This document shows, one piece after another, positions 1-11,700 of a stretch of DNA of 64,000 nucleotides. A program made the position numbers and the translations under genes. Below the pieces are notes generated by a model. The model did not search any database. It was not told where the DNA came from and saw only the letters and a program-made list of their open reading frames with translations. The stretch comes from Datura wrightii (lineage: Eukaryota; Streptophyta; Magnoliopsida; Solanales; Solanaceae): NCBI GenBank assembly GCA_035772735.1, contig JASDFA010000010.1, positions 124,163,501-124,227,500 of the forward strand. The letters are read 5' to 3'. Each line of letters opens with the position of its first letter. Positions within the stretch are counted from its first letter, which is position 1.

Positions 1-2184
1 AAAGAAAGAAAGGAGTAAAGTCAACTATACAACTGCACGGCCTCACACGACCGGCTCATCTGACCACAGGGAATACATACAGACTGCAAGCCTCTAAGAA
101 GAATAATAGAAATGATCGGGACAGGGCCCCGACCTACCCGTACTGTACAACAAAAGGAACTGAAGTACACCTCTAGAAATTCAGTCTCCGGATGACAGGA
201 GCTGAATATTCGACCGCTGATGGGGATCACGTGGTATCGCCTGCGCGTCTATGGGTACCTGCAGGCAAGTAATGCAGCGCCCCACTGGGCGTCAGTACCG
301 CTGGTACTGAGTATGTAAAGCAAACTGAATACAGCTGAATACAAGTAATATAACTAAAAATTCTGAATAGCAGGAGATAACTGAATCTGTAAGAACTGAA
401 GGGATATCTGAAATCAATAACATAACTGTCGAAACTGGAATAAGAAGAACTAGATTAACTATTTGATGGTGTAGATCGTACCTGTTCTTAATCATGCTGG
501 AGGGAGTAGGCATCATTTCTGGTGACGTATCATTCTACTACTAATCTACTCATGTCTAATATAACATAACACAACATACATAACATAACATGGCATACAC
601 AACCTTACCCGGCCCCCATAAGCCGGGAGGTACAATCAACACAGAATCTATACCCCTACCCCGGTCATCCCATCTCCTATAGTGGTTGTAAGCATCCCGC
701 CGGTCCCCTGGGTATGCACTTGGGCTCGCTGAGCCCCTGACTATAACTGCATCTGAGTCCGGAGGACTCCTGAATCTGCACCCGGGCGTATCCGCTCGAC
801 TGGGGTGTGTAAGGGCCGATCAAGGCACAAGTATTTGGAAAAACTGGCATCCCATCTTCGTCCCCTAGCGGGATGGCATGCCACTCTGTAGAGTGACGTA
901 TCCTCGTCCTCTGGCGGACGAGTCGATACAGCTATTAACCCTGGGCGGTCATGGATGCTAGGTAATCCAACCCCAAACAATACAACGGTCTCAACTGGTA
1001 ATACTGTCTAGGTATCTCACATGCTGAGGCTAATAGGGGTAAAGTATAATATATATTACATGCTGGGATACTGATAGTAATCTGTACGTATTTAATACAT
1101 GCTAAGGCAAGTAAAGATGTATAAATATGTATATAGTCTCCTACCGGGCTGTACTGGGCAAATGCTATACAAGATAATGTTTCTGCTGAAAACTCTGTTG
1201 TTTGCTAAGTTTCTGTATACACTATATGCTGGACTAGTGATAGAAATATGTACACACTTGATACATACTGAGGCTGGAAGTACTATATATATATGTACGA
1301 ATATAGTCTTTCTGCTGAACTATGCTGTATACTGATTTTCTATAGTAACCTGATTTACTATTCCTGACATGCTTTCTGAACTTCATTTTAGCCTGCTATT
1401 CTATTTCTGAAGTGCTTTACGGATACTGTACTACTCCGCGGGGTTTCAGCTGAACACAACAATATCTTAACATGGCATATTACATCACACACTGAATATA
1501 CTGGGCAATCTCTAACGCTTGCGTTAGAATCTATATCATACTGATAGGTTTCATACACATTACAACCCAATGTTTCTCACATCGTACCAACATTCATAAT
1601 AACGCAACATTTGACTTCTAAACATTCTACTGGTCCGTAATTTGTTACACTACACTGATATTACTTAACTTGCCGAAGGAAACTAACTTTACATACCTTC
1701 TCTTTGAATTATTCGTCCGTCGAACGAGGCTCGGCCGGTACTTCAACTATTTTCTCCCAACTGCATTCATAAATACGTCAATTAATACTAAGTACAACTT
1801 TATTGTAAAGAACGACGTTACTTTCAATATAGTTTATAGCCTAAACTTAGGCTTATCGAAAGACGGTCAAAAACTCGCTATTTTTTAGCGGCCCAGAAGG
1901 GAGAAGTATTCACTTCTCAGCTAGGAAGACATAGACATTAATTTAGAGCAATTCTACTTACTTTAGTTCGGTGGCTCGCCGATTCGTCGGCCGTATTTCG
2001 CAAAACTAATTCCGTAGAAATGCTCTCTGCTGCTAAATACTCAAGTATCTGGGATTAATTTGAGTTTGGGCAGCGTTTGGCAGCATAATCGGACGAAAAT
2101 ATTTAATTTTCTTCGTCATCCTCGGCTTCACTGCGTTTCTCTAGAAATTTATAAGTGTAATATGATTTTAAACCGAAGTGGGGG

Positions 2185-2193
2185 CTTATATAC
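2185..2193 (-). promoter_or_regulatory. TATA box of E1 3' LTR
   Basis: The minus strand reads CAAGTATATAAGCCCCC here, about 230 bp into the LTR, directly after the GC-rich inverted repeats. The same motif is at the matching place in the other E1 LTR and in the LTRs of E6 and E7, so it is the probable Pol II core promoter. Confidence 0.7.
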
Positions 2194-2225
2194 TTGGAGC
2201 TGAACCTGGGCAACGTGTCACGGAG

Positions 2226-2298
2226 CCATCGCGGAGGCCTCACCTCCATGACACGCTGCCATCGCGGAGGGGCTCTGCCTCGGCTCCTTCCGCGATGG
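2226..2298. repeat. GC-rich direct and inverted repeats beside the LTR TATA box
   Basis: CCATCGCGGAGG occurs at 2226-2237 and 2259-2270, and its inverse TCCGCGATGG at 2289-2298. The block is far more GC-rich than its surroundings and lies just upstream of the TATA box in transcription sense. It could fold as DNA or RNA or bind host factors; function is unknown. Confidence 0.75.
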
Positions 2299-2420
2299 TT
2301 TCGACGGGTTTCTCGTCCGATCTTTTCCCGGACCTTTCCCTAGCACGTATGGACTTCAAATATATTTAACCAACGTGCGAATAGGTCATCTAAGTGCCGG
2401 GAATTCTACGGGGTGTAACA

Positions 2421-2432
2421 TTCTCCCCCCTT
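2421..2432 (-). other. Polypurine tract of E1
   Basis: The minus strand reads AAGGGGGGAGAA immediately before the 3' LTR, the plus-strand DNA priming site used in reverse transcription. Confidence 0.9.
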
Positions 2433-2687
2433 AAGAACATTCGTCCTCGAATGTACACTGTTATCTAAAGGACCGCTTACTTTACTTTCTAGAAAAATTT
2501 CGGCAGAGTTTCCTCTGTAATATGGACTATCGCAAAAAACCTGAAATGCAGAAAAGTCCAACACAGGCACTGTATATAATATTCTAAGATCCACTGAACA
2601 ACTAAATATCACTTCTTTCTTTATCATTTACAACATACAACCATAAGGTACTGTATAAATAATGATACGGACATACCTGTCGTCTGA

Positions 2688-3257
2688 CTAGGCCTGAAAT
2701 AGGTGAGGGTATCTGCTTTTCATATCTTCTTCAGCCTCCCACGTCATTTCCTCCCAATTTCTGTTACGCCACAATACTTTGACAGATGTAACATCTTTAG
2801 TTCTTAGCCTGCGAACCTGTCTGTCTAAAATAGCTACGGGAACCTCTTCATATGCTAACTCTTCTGTGACCTGGACATTCTGAACTGGAACTACTGTAGA
2901 AGGGTCCCCAACGAACTTCCTTAACATAGAAACATGGAATACTGGGTGAACCGACGCTAACTCTGGAGGCAAGTTCAACTCGTATGCCACGCGGCCTATT
3001 CTTCGCCAAATCTGATACGGCCCAATGAATCTTGGGCTAAGCTTGCCCTTCTTGCCGAACCTCATTACCCCTTTTATCGGGGACACTTTTAGATATACCC
3101 AATCGTTTACCGAAAATTCTAGATTTCTGCGCCGCCTATCTGCGTTTGACTTCTGGCGGCTCTGAGCGGTCAGTAAACATTCTCGGATAAGCTTTATCTT
3201 TTCCTCGGACTGCCGAACAATGTCTGGGCCAACTAATGCTGATTCTCCTATCTCAAA
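2688..3257 (-). pseudogene. pol: E1 pol C-terminus: integrase end and chromodomain
   Basis: Same frame as the rest of E1 pol, after the stop at 3258-3260. It carries the integrase C-terminal segment (GKLSPRFIGPYQI, then VHPVFHVSMLRK) and a chromodomain at the end (AILDRQVRRL, VLWRNRNWEEMTWE, RYPHLF). In chromoviruses this domain tethers integrase to heterochromatin marks. It is open to its natural stop at 2688 but has lost continuity with the upstream protein, so it is part of a broken polyprotein. The same region is recognisable in E2, E3, E5, E6 and E7. Confidence 0.88.
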
Positions 3258-4913
3258 CTAGCCCACCGGCGATCTACATTTTCGTCCGTACAATGCCTCG
3301 AAAGGCGCCATCTGAATAACTGAATGGTAGCTGTTATTATAAGCAAATTCAATTAACGAGAGATGTTCATCCCAGCTACCCCCAAAATCTAACACACACG
3401 CTCGCAGCATATCTTCGAGCGTCTGAATCGTACGTTCAGCCTGCCCGTCTGTCTGAGGATGAAATGTTGTGCTCAAATTAATCTGCGTCCCCAGACCTTT
3501 CTGAAATGACTGCCAGAACCTAGCTGTAAACTGTGCCCCCCTGTCTGAAATGATAGATACCGGCACCCCATGCAATCTAACTATTTCTCTGATATATAAT
3601 TCGGCATAATCCTCAGCTGAGAAGGTAGCCCTTACTGGCAGGAAATGAGCTGATTTTGTCAGCCTGTCAACTATTACCCAAATGGAATCATTTCTGCGTC
3701 TAGTAAGGGGTAATCCCGTTACAAAATCCATGTTTATCACTTCCCATTTCCACATAGGTATCATTATCTCTTGAGTCAAACCACCCGGTTTCTGGTGCTC
3801 TGCTTTCACCTGCTGACAATTAGCACATCTAGATACAAATTCAGCTATCTCAGTTTTCATACGTGGCCACCAATAGATGTCTCTGATGTCGTGGTACATT
3901 TTCGTCGCCCCTGGGTGAAGGGAATAGAGAGCGTAGTGTACCTCATGCATGATCTGCCCACGAAGTCCTGCGACATTCGGGACACAAAGGCGGCCCTTAC
4001 AATGTAGCACATCATCCTCGGTTATCTGAAAATCTGGCTCCTTACCTTTCTGAACTCTATCTCTGAGCTGGACTAAATCGGGATCCTCATACTGCCGTTC
4101 TTTTACCTCTGTAACTAACGATGACACTGCAGAATTCTGAATTACTGCTTCATTATTTTCTGTTTCTATTACTCGAACGGCTAGATCAGCTAACTGATGA
4201 ATTTCCTTGATTAACTTCCGTTTCTCAGGCCGTAAATACGCCAAACTCCCCATCGACTTACGGCTCAAGGCATCTGCTACAACATTAGCTTTTCCGAGGT
4301 GGTATAGAATATTCACATCATAGTCTTTCAACAACTCTAACCAGCGGCGTTGCCGCAGATTCAACTCCCTCTGGGTGAAAATGTACTGTAAGCTCTTATG
4401 ATCTGTATAAATGTCAACATGGACGTCATACAGATAATGCCTCCACATCTTCAAGGCATGAATTACTGCGGCCAATTCCAGGTCATGGGTAGGGTAATTC
4501 TTTTCGTGTTTTCTCAGCTGTCTGGAGGCATATGCAACTACTCTACCATGCTGCATCAACACACAACCCAATCCGACACCTGACGCGTCGCAATAAACTG
4601 AATAACCTTCTGTGCCTTCCGGCAATGCTAATACTGGGGCGGAGGTTAACCTGTCTTTCAATTCCTGGAAACTCTGCTCGCATGCCTCCGTCCACTGAAA
4701 CTTTGCTGCTTTCTGTGTCAATTTAGTTAAAGGTGCTGCAATGGTTGAGAATCCCTCAACGAATCTCCGATAATACCCTGCTAACCCCAGAAAGCTACGA
4801 ACTTCAGTCGGGGTGGTAGGCCTAGGCCATGACTTAACTGCTTCTATCTTTTGCTTATCTACCTGTATACCGGTGTCTGAGACAATATGCCCTAAAAAGG
4901 CCACTGAGTTAAG
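3258..4913 (-). pseudogene. pol: E1 pol middle: RT connection, RNase H, integrase core
   Basis: A 548-residue open stretch in the pol frame between two in-frame TAG codons. The order is the RT thumb (FLGHIVSDTG), RNase H (YCDASGVGLGCVL, then THDLELAAVIHAL and FTDHK-like YTDHKSLQY), the integrase HHCC zinc finger (histidines near HEVHYALYSLHPG, cysteines in CANCQQVK), and the DDE core (MDFVTGLPL, IISDRGAQF, and Q-A-E-R-T for the glutamate). All catalytic acidic residues I can locate are present. The stop at 3258-3260 replaces the tryptophan of the conserved SPxGWFE motif. It would be a working enzyme block but for the stops on either side. Confidence 0.9.
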
Positions 4914-6440
4914 CTAGAATTCACACTTCGAAAACTTAGCATACAACTGGCGGTCCCTGAGAATCTGGAGCACTGTCCGCAAATGAGTCCGGTGATCTGC
5001 TTCAGAGCGAGAATACACCAGAATGTCATCAATGAATACTATCACGAACAAGTCCAGGAAAGGTCTGAAAATACTGTTCATCAGGTCCATAAAAACTGTT
5101 GGGGCGTTCGTTAGCCCGAAGGACATAACCAGAAATTCAAAATGCCCATATCGGGTCCTGAATGCTGTCTTAGGAATATCTCTTTCACGTACTCGGACCT
5201 GGTGGTATCCGGACCGCAAGTCAATCTTAGAAAAGTATCTGGCTCCCTGCAACTGATCAAATAAGTCATCAATTCTAGGGAGCGGATACTTGTTCTTTAC
5301 TGTAACTTTGTTTAGCTGCCGATAATCTATGCACATTCGGAGCGAGCCATCTTTCTTTCTCACAAACAAGACTGGCGCACCCCATGGGGAAGTACTCGGC
5401 CTGATAAAACCTTTATCTAACAAGTCTTTCAACTGCTCCTTTAATTCTCTGAGTTCTGCAAGAGCCATACGATAGGGAGGTATTGATATTGGCTGAGTGC
5501 CTGGTAGCAAGTCGATAGCAAAGTCTATTTCCCTTTCTGGGGGAATACCAGGTAACTCATCAGGAAATACATCTGGAAATTCATTTACTACTGGGACAGA
5601 CTGGAGTGTCGGAGATTCTTCTTGGACATCCTGAACTCTGACATGATGGTAGATGCACCCCTTAGATATCAACTTTCTCGCCTGAAGGTAGGAAATAAAC
5701 CTACCTTTTGGCGTAGCGGTGCTACCCTTCCACTCTCGTACTGCTTCTCCTGGGAAGTGGAATTGGACCGTCTTGGTCCAACATTCAACATTGGCAAAGC
5801 ATGGTACTAACCAGTCCATACCCACTATGGCATCGAAGTCTATCATTTCTAACTCGACCAGATCTACTGTGGTCTGACGGTCAACAATCTCTACTGTACA
5901 CCCGCGGTAAATTCGGCTAGCTGTGATAGAGTCACCGACGGGCGTAGATACTAAGAAGGGCTGCTGTAATGATTCTGGTGCAATACTAAACTTCCGTGCC
6001 ACAAATGGAGTAATATAGGACAAGGTAGACCCTGGATCAATTAACACATAAGCAGGGTGTGAGCAGATAGTTAGCATACCTGTCACGACATCAGGCGATG
6101 CTTCTGAATCTTGCCTCCCTGGTAAGGCATATGTGCGGCTTGGACCCGCACCTGTACTGGAGGCCCCTGATCTGCCCCGACCCCTGCCTGCTGAAACTGA
6201 GGGCCTGCGCCCAGTCGAGGATGTTGTGGCTCGTGACCCTGCTGATGTCCTATCCTGTGTATCGCGGTCCTCTCGACCTCTGGCTGGGCAATCTTTCATC
6301 AAATGGCCTTCTTGGCCACAAATATAACATGCGGTGGAGCCATATCTGCATGCTCCAGAATGGCGTGGATTGCATATAGGGAAAAGTGGTAGGGTATACC
6401 TACTCTGCTCTGCCCTCCTCTGTGATAGTGAATCTGCCAT
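4914..6440 (-). pseudogene. pol: E1 pol front: zinc knuckle, protease, RT
   Basis: The 508-residue frame holds a CCHC knuckle (CYICGQEGHLMKDC, residues about 39-52), an aspartic protease (active site written DPGST, later GMDWL) and reverse transcriptase up to the FIDDIL catalytic box. It ends at TAG 4914-4916, where E7 has TGG in KCE-x-WLNS, so a tryptophan became a stop. It overlaps the gag frame by about 140 bp in another frame. In E7 gag and pol share one frame, so E1 most likely took a one-base indel near 6370-6410. Confidence 0.9.
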
Positions 6441-7471
6441 CTGCGAGCCTCTACCAGTCCCTGACTGCCCCCTGCGGCTGAATCTACCCCCTGTGACTGT
6501 GACGGAGGCGGGGGCCTGGGCGGCCTGTCTGACAATCGGGGCCTGAGTCCTCCCCGGGCCCCTCCCGGTAATTCAACTGGCCTGTCCCGGCGACGCTGTT
6601 CCTGATTAACCCTTCTGACCTCTCGTTGCCGCTGTCTGATGCCCTCAATATTCTGAGCAAATGCCTGAATGCGAGCAATATCCATGTCCTCTCGCAGTGT
6701 GGCTGTAGTGCAAATCTCAACATATTCTGGATTCAATCCCGTAATTAAGCGATGCACTCTGTATGCCATAGTATCAACAAAGGCCGGTGCATATCGGGAT
6801 AAGGAATCAAACAGCAAAGAATATTCCTGAACACTCATGGCCCCCTGTTCTAGATGTAGGAACTGGTCTACCCGGGCCTGTTGAATCTCCCGCGGCAAAT
6901 AATGATCCAGAAAGGCTCCTGAAAAGCTGGACCAGGTGGGAGGGGAAACATCTCTCCCTCGGGACCTCTCCCAGCTTTCATACCATAACACCGCAATATC
7001 CTGTAACCGGAATGCGGCCAACTCGACTGACTCGGTAGACGTGGCGTGCATAACCCTGAAGATTCTCTGCATCTGATCCAGAAAATCCTGGGGGTCCTCT
7101 GTTCGGTCCATGCCTGTGAACTGTGGGGGATTCAGGGCTAAAAACTCTCGGACCCTCGAACTACCTGGCCCTCCTGATGATTCTGCAACTGTAGATGGCA
7201 TTGGCTGACGCTGAGCAGCCATCATCTGTGCTAACAGAACTACAACACTCCTAACCTCCGGGTCAGAAGGAGTCAATATAGGGGCTGCTGAAGGTAGTGT
7301 CGCCCCAAGTGGCTCCTGACGTGGTGGGGACTGCTGAGGAGGCTGGGATGATGCCTCTGTAGTTCCCTCTGATCGGGCTGTCTCCAAATGTGGGGGAGGC
7401 ATCCTGTTGGTGCCTTCTCCTGCTGCAATGTCTAAGTTCCGACCTGTAATAGGATGGCGCTGGTCTGACAT
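6299..7471 (-). CDS. gag: E1 gag (capsid), intact to the knuckle then frameshifted
   Basis: ATG at 7471-7469, then 390 codons. After a Pro/Ser-rich head it shows the capsid core of Tekay gag: FTGMDRTEDPQDFLDQMQRI, then AVLWYESWERSRG, YLPREIQQARVDQFLHLEQG, and YRVHRLITGLNPEYV. The tail is Arg/Pro-rich. Gag packages element RNA into cytoplasmic virus-like particles. The last 40 residues are an out-of-frame reading of the CCHC segment, so the natural protein should have continued into pol. The start is supported by E7, which has the same MSDQRHP opening; E6 has ATA there. Confidence 0.85.
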   Translation of the reverse strand: MSDQRHPITGRNLDIAAGEGTNRMPPPHLETARSEGTTEASSQPPQQSPPRQEPLGATLPSAAPILTPSDPEVRSVVVLLAQMMAAQRQPMPSTVAESSGGPGSSRVREFLALNPPQFTGMDRTEDPQDFLDQMQRIFRVMHATSTESVELAAFRLQDIAVLWYESWERSRGRDVSPPTWSSFSGAFLDHYLPREIQQARVDQFLHLEQGAMSVQEYSLLFDSLSRYAPAFVDTMAYRVHRLITGLNPEYVEICTTATLREDMDIARIQAFAQNIEGIRQRQREVRRVNQEQRRRDRPVELPGGARGGLRPRLSDRPPRPPPPSQSQGVDSAAGGSQGLVEARRWQIHYHRGGQSRVGIPYHFSLYAIHAILEHADMAPPHVIFVAKKAI

Positions 7472-7668
7472 TATCTGTAACCAAAGAATATGGTAAGATT
7501 TTAGGGAATCAACCCTATACTATACCGCTCTATAGCACGACTGAATCAGAATAAAAGACAACTATCCTATCATGCCTTGCAGCCTCCTACCCATAGTATG
7601 TGGTGCACAACACATCCATGGACAGGACTCTACTTAGAACAGCTTGCAGAATCCCTGGGATACGACCT

Positions 7669-7680
7669 GCTCTGATACCA
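7669..7680 (-). other. E1 primer binding site, initiator tRNA-Met
   Basis: The minus strand reads TGGTATCAGAGC, the classic plant PBS complementary to the 3' end of tRNA-iMet, 4 bases inside the 5' LTR. It primes minus-strand DNA synthesis. Confidence 0.93.
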
Positions 7681-10217
7681 AGTTTGTCACACCCCACCTT
7701 GGGGGGTATGACTGGCACCTGGTGCCCTACTAGGACCTGACCTGCTGAACTTGTTAAGCCTGGGTGCATCTGGCACCTGGCTGGCTCTAACTCACATTTC
7801 TAGAAACAAAGGGCTATATAACGGCTGTAGATACAGCCCCCGGCCCATTGGCCTATAGCCTTCTGTACCTGTATTACAGCTGACCAAAAACATGTTAATT
7901 CAGGGGAACCTATGCGGGCCGACAAGGCCACCATGCTGTCTAGTTATCTGTAACTCAAACATAACATACTGAAAAGCTACGTGACCGGCAAGGTCACCAC
8001 TACTGGCAAACTATGGCCCCACACGGCCATTACAAAAGAAAGAAAGGAGTAAAGGCAACTATACAACTGCACGGCCTCACACGACCGGCTCATCTGACCA
8101 CAGGGAATACATACAGACTGCAAGCCTCTAAGAAGAATAATAGAAATGATCGGGACAGGGCCCCGACCTACCCGTACTGTACAACAAAAGGAACTGAACT
8201 ACACCTCTAGAAATTCAGTCTCCGGATGACAGGAGCTGAATATTCGACCACTGATGGGGATCACGTGGTATCGCCTACGCGTCTATGGGTACCTGCAGGC
8301 AAGTAATGCAGCGCCCCACTAGGCGTCAGTACCGCTAGTACTGAGTATGTAAAGCAAACTGAATACAGCTGAATACAAGTAATATGACTAAAAATTTTGA
8401 TTAGCAGGAGATAACTGAATCTGTAAGAACTGAAGGGATATCTGAAATCAATAACATAACTGTCGAAACTGGAATAAGAAGAACTAGATTAACTATTTGA
8501 TGGTGTAGATCGTACCTGTTCTTAATCATGCTGGAGGGAGTAGGCGTCATTTCTGGAGACGTATCATTCTACTACTAATCTACTCATGTCTAATATAACA
8601 TAACACAACATACATAACATAACATGGCATACACAACCTTACCCGGCCCCCATAAGCCGGGAGGTACAATCAACACAGAATCTATACCCCTACCCCGGTC
8701 ATCCCATCTCCTATAGTGGTTGTAAGCATCCCGCCGGTCCCATGGGTATACACTTCGGCTCGCTGAGCCCCTGACTATAACTGCATCTGAGTCCGGAGGA
8801 CTCCTGAATCTGCACCTGGGCGTATCCGCTCGAGTGGGGTGTGTAAGGGCCGATCAAGGCACAAGTATGGGGAAAAACTGGCATCCCATCTTCGTCCCCT
8901 GGCGGGACGGCATGCCACTCCGTAGAGTGACGTATCCTCGTCCTCTGGCAGACGAGTCGATACAGCTATTAACCCTGGGCGGTCATGGATGCTAGGTAAT
9001 CCAACCCCAAACAATACAACGGTCTCAACTGGTAATACTGTCTGGGTATCTCACATGCTGAGGCTAATAGGGGTAAAGTATCATATATATTACATGTTGG
9101 GCTACTGATAGTAACCTGTACGTATTTAATACGTGCTGAGGCAAGTAAAGATGTATAAATATGAATATAGTCTCCCGCCGGGCTGTACTGGGCAAATGCT
9201 ATATAAGATAATGTTTCTGCTGAAAACTCTACTGTTTGCTAAGTTTCTGTATACACTATATGCTGGACTAGTGATAGAAATATGTACACACTTGATACAT
9301 GCTGAGGCTGGAAGTACTACATATATATGTGCGAATATAGTCTTTCTGCTGAACTATGCTGTATACTGATTTTCTATAGTAACCTGATTTACTATTCCTG
9401 ACATGCTTTCTGAACTTCATTTTAGCCTGCTATTCTATTTCTGAAGTGCTTTACGGATACTGTACTACTCCGCGGGGTTTCAGCTGAACACAACAATATC
9501 TTAACATGGCATATTACATCACACACTGAATAACTGGGCAATCTCTAACGCTTGCGTTAGAATCTATATCATACTGATAGGTTTCATACACATTACAACC
9601 CAATGTTTCTCACATCGTACCAACATTCATAATAACGCAACATTTGACTTCTGAACATTCTACTGGTCCGTAATTTGTTACACTACACTGATATTACTTA
9701 ACTTGCCGAAGGAAACTAACTTTACATACCTTCTCTTTGAATTATTCGTCCGTCGAACGAGGCTCGGCCGGTACTTCAACTATTTTCTCCCAACTGCATT
9801 CATAAATACGTCAATTAATACTAAGTACAGCTTTATTGTAAAGAACGACATTACTTTCGATATAGTTTATAGCCTAAACTTAGGCTTATCGAAAGACGGT
9901 CGAAAACTCGCTATTTTTCAGTGGCCCAAAAGGGAGAAGTATTCACTTCTCAGCTAGGAAGACATAGACATTAATTTAGAGCAATTCTACTTACTTTAGT
10001 TCGGTGGCTCACCGATTCGTCGGCCGTATTTCATGAAACTAATTCCGTAGAAATGCTCTCTGCTGCTAAATACTCGGGTATCTGGGATTAATTTGAGTTT
10101 GGGCAGCGTTTGGCAGCGTAATCGGATGAAAATATTTAATTTTCTTCGTCTTCCTCGGCTTCACTGCGTTTCTCTGGAAATTTATAAGTGTAATATGATT
10201 TTAAACCGAAGTGGGGG

Positions 10218-10226
10218 CTTATATAC
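10218..10226 (-). promoter_or_regulatory. TATA box of E1 5' LTR
   Basis: The minus strand reads GTATATAAG, in the same context as in the other LTR. This copy would drive the full-length E1 transcript. Confidence 0.72.
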
Positions 10227-10246
10227 TTGGGGCTGAACCTGGGCAA

Positions 10247-10288
10247 CGTGTCACGGAGCCATCGCGGAGGTCTCACCTCCGTGACACG
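10247..10288. repeat. Perfect 12-bp-arm inverted repeat upstream of the TATA box
   Basis: CGTGTCACGGAG at 10247-10258 is exactly inverted as CTCCGTGACACG at 10277-10288 with an 18-base loop. The other E1 LTR has one mismatch in the second arm. The CCATCGCGGAGG repeats overlap this block. Confidence 0.8.
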
Positions 10289-10453
10289 CTGCCATCGCGG
10301 AGGGGCTCTGCCTCGGCTCCTCCCGCGATGGTTTCGACGGGTTTCTCGTCCGATCTTTTCCCGGACCTTTCCCTAGCACGTATGGCCTTCAAATATACAT
10401 AACCAACATGCGAATAGGTCATCTAAGTGCCAAGAATTCTACGGGGTGTAACA

Positions 10454-11010
10454 GTACGGATGGCGGCCAGCACCAAAATCATTTTTACACTTTGTCCTCT
10501 CGTCATGATCAGGATAGCTCACCTAACGTGGTTACGAGTATGTTACACCTTTTTCATCTAGACGTGTGTGCCTTACTAGATCCAGGAGCCACACTGTCAT
10601 TCGTGACTCCCTATGTAGTAGTCCAGTTTGATATAAGTCCAGAAGTTCTCTCTGAACCATTCTCAGTCTCTACCCCAATTGGCGAGTTAGTTAGAGCCAG
10701 CCGGGTGTACAGAAACTACCCAGTCTAAATCTTGAATAAGGTTATTCTAGCTAATCTGGTAAAGTTAGACATGGTTGACTTTGACCTCATTCTTGGCATG
10801 GATTGGTTACACTCCGGTTAAGCCTCAGTCAATTACAGAACTAGGGTCGTTAGGTTTCAGTTCCCTAATGAGCCAGCTTTAGAGTGGACGAGCAGTAGTT
10901 CAGCGCTTAAGGGTCAGTTTATTTCCTACCTTATGGCTAGAAAGCTTGTTTCCAAAGGTTGTATTTATCATCTAGTCAAGGTCAAAGATTCCAGCTCTGA
11001 GACCTCGACT
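10454..11010 (+). pseudogene. pol: E2 protease relic
   Basis: Shows SSPNVVTSML, the protease active-site motif LLDPGATLSFVTPYV, then VSTPIGELVRASRVYRNYPV and GMDWLHSG. It is broken by stops at about 10726 and 10819, after which FISYLMARKLVSKGCIYHL is still readable. The aspartic protease would mature the polyprotein. The 5' side is cut by E1. Confidence 0.82.
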
Positions 11011-11089
11011 ATAAAGTCAGTTTCAGTTGTAGTGAGTTCCCTATTGTGTTTCTCGAAGATCTTCTCGGGGTCCCTCCTGAGCGGAAAAT

Positions 11090-11700
11090 AGACTTCGGCA
11101 TAGAATGGCTCCTTAAAGAATGGCTCCATCTGAGCTTAAGGAATTGAAGGAGCAGCTAAAGACCTTCTTGATAAAGGTTTTATCAAACCCAGCATCTCTC
11201 CCTGGGGTGCTCCAGTACTATTCATACGAAAGAAAGACGGTACCCTCAAAATGTGCATCGATTACTATCAGTTGAACAATGTTACAATCAAGAACAGGTA
11301 TCTCCTACCATGATTAACGACTTGTTCGATCAACTTCAGGGAGCTAGTTATTTCTGCAAGAGAGATCTCAATCAAGGTATCATCAGTTAAGAGTCATACA
11401 GTGTAAAATACCGAAAATAGCCTTCAAACTCTATATGGTCACTACGAATTCGTGGTTATGTCCTTTGGACTAACTAATTCACTCGCAGCTTTCATGGACT
11501 TGATGAACAGAGTCTTCAAGCAGCATCTAAATATGTTCGTCATCATATTTATAGATGACATTCTGGTATACTACAGAAATGAGGAAGAACATGCTAATCA
11601 CCTGAGGATAGTGCTTCAAACACTTAGAGACCGCCAGTTGTTCGCCAAGTTCGGCAAATGCTAATTTTGGTTGAAGTCCATGACTTTTCCTTGGTCACGT
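11090..11700 (+). pseudogene. pol: E2 reverse transcriptase relic
   Basis: The fingers region is recognisable (SPWGAPVLFIRKKDGTLKMC), then frame is lost near 11300-11450. The palm resumes as MSFGLTNSLAAFMDLMN and the catalytic box FIDDILVYYR, followed by LQTLRDRQLFAKFGKC and a TAA. Several indels mean no functional enzyme. Confidence 0.85.

Larger units (their letters stand above)
1..2420 (-). repeat. E1 3' LTR (partial)
   Basis: Base 1 aligns with base 8035 and the match continues to the LTR end, GGGTGTAACA at 2420, next to the PPT. On the minus strand the LTR opens with TGTTACACCCCG. It holds a TATA box and GC-rich inverted repeats near its U3/R side. The short ORFs inside are not conserved proteins. 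Confidence 0.93.
1..10453 (-). mobile_element. E1: Ty3/gypsy Tekay-type chromovirus, minus strand, left end outside window
   Basis: Reading on the minus strand from 10453: a 2,769 bp LTR, an initiator tRNA-Met PBS, gag, pol in the order CCHC, protease, RT, RNase H, integrase, chromodomain, then a PPT and the second LTR, which runs off the window edge at base 1 (about 350 bp missing). Internal length is about 5.26 kb. The chromodomain after integrase and the long LTR fit the Tekay/Del clade. E1 sits inside E2: the sequence right of 10453 resumes a plus-strand pol. Over about 370 aligned LTR bases I counted about nine differences, mostly G/A or C/T, so it is fairly young. It is defective: one frameshift and two in-frame TAG codons. 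The target duplication cannot be checked because the left flank is outside. Confidence 0.93.
7685..10453 (-). repeat. E1 5' LTR (complete, 2,769 bp)
   Basis: On the plus strand it runs from TGTCACACCCCACC at 7685 to GGGTGTAACA at 10453, with TG/CA ends. It matches 1-2420 at an offset of about 8034. The right flank resumes E2 coding sequence, which fixes the boundary. It drives transcription of E1 to the left. Confidence 0.95.

Noticed and set aside
6299..6440. Programmed gag-pol frameshift in E1
   Set aside because: Gag and pol lie in different frames and overlap, but in sibling E7 gag, knuckle, protease and RT share one frame. The E1 shift is a mutation.
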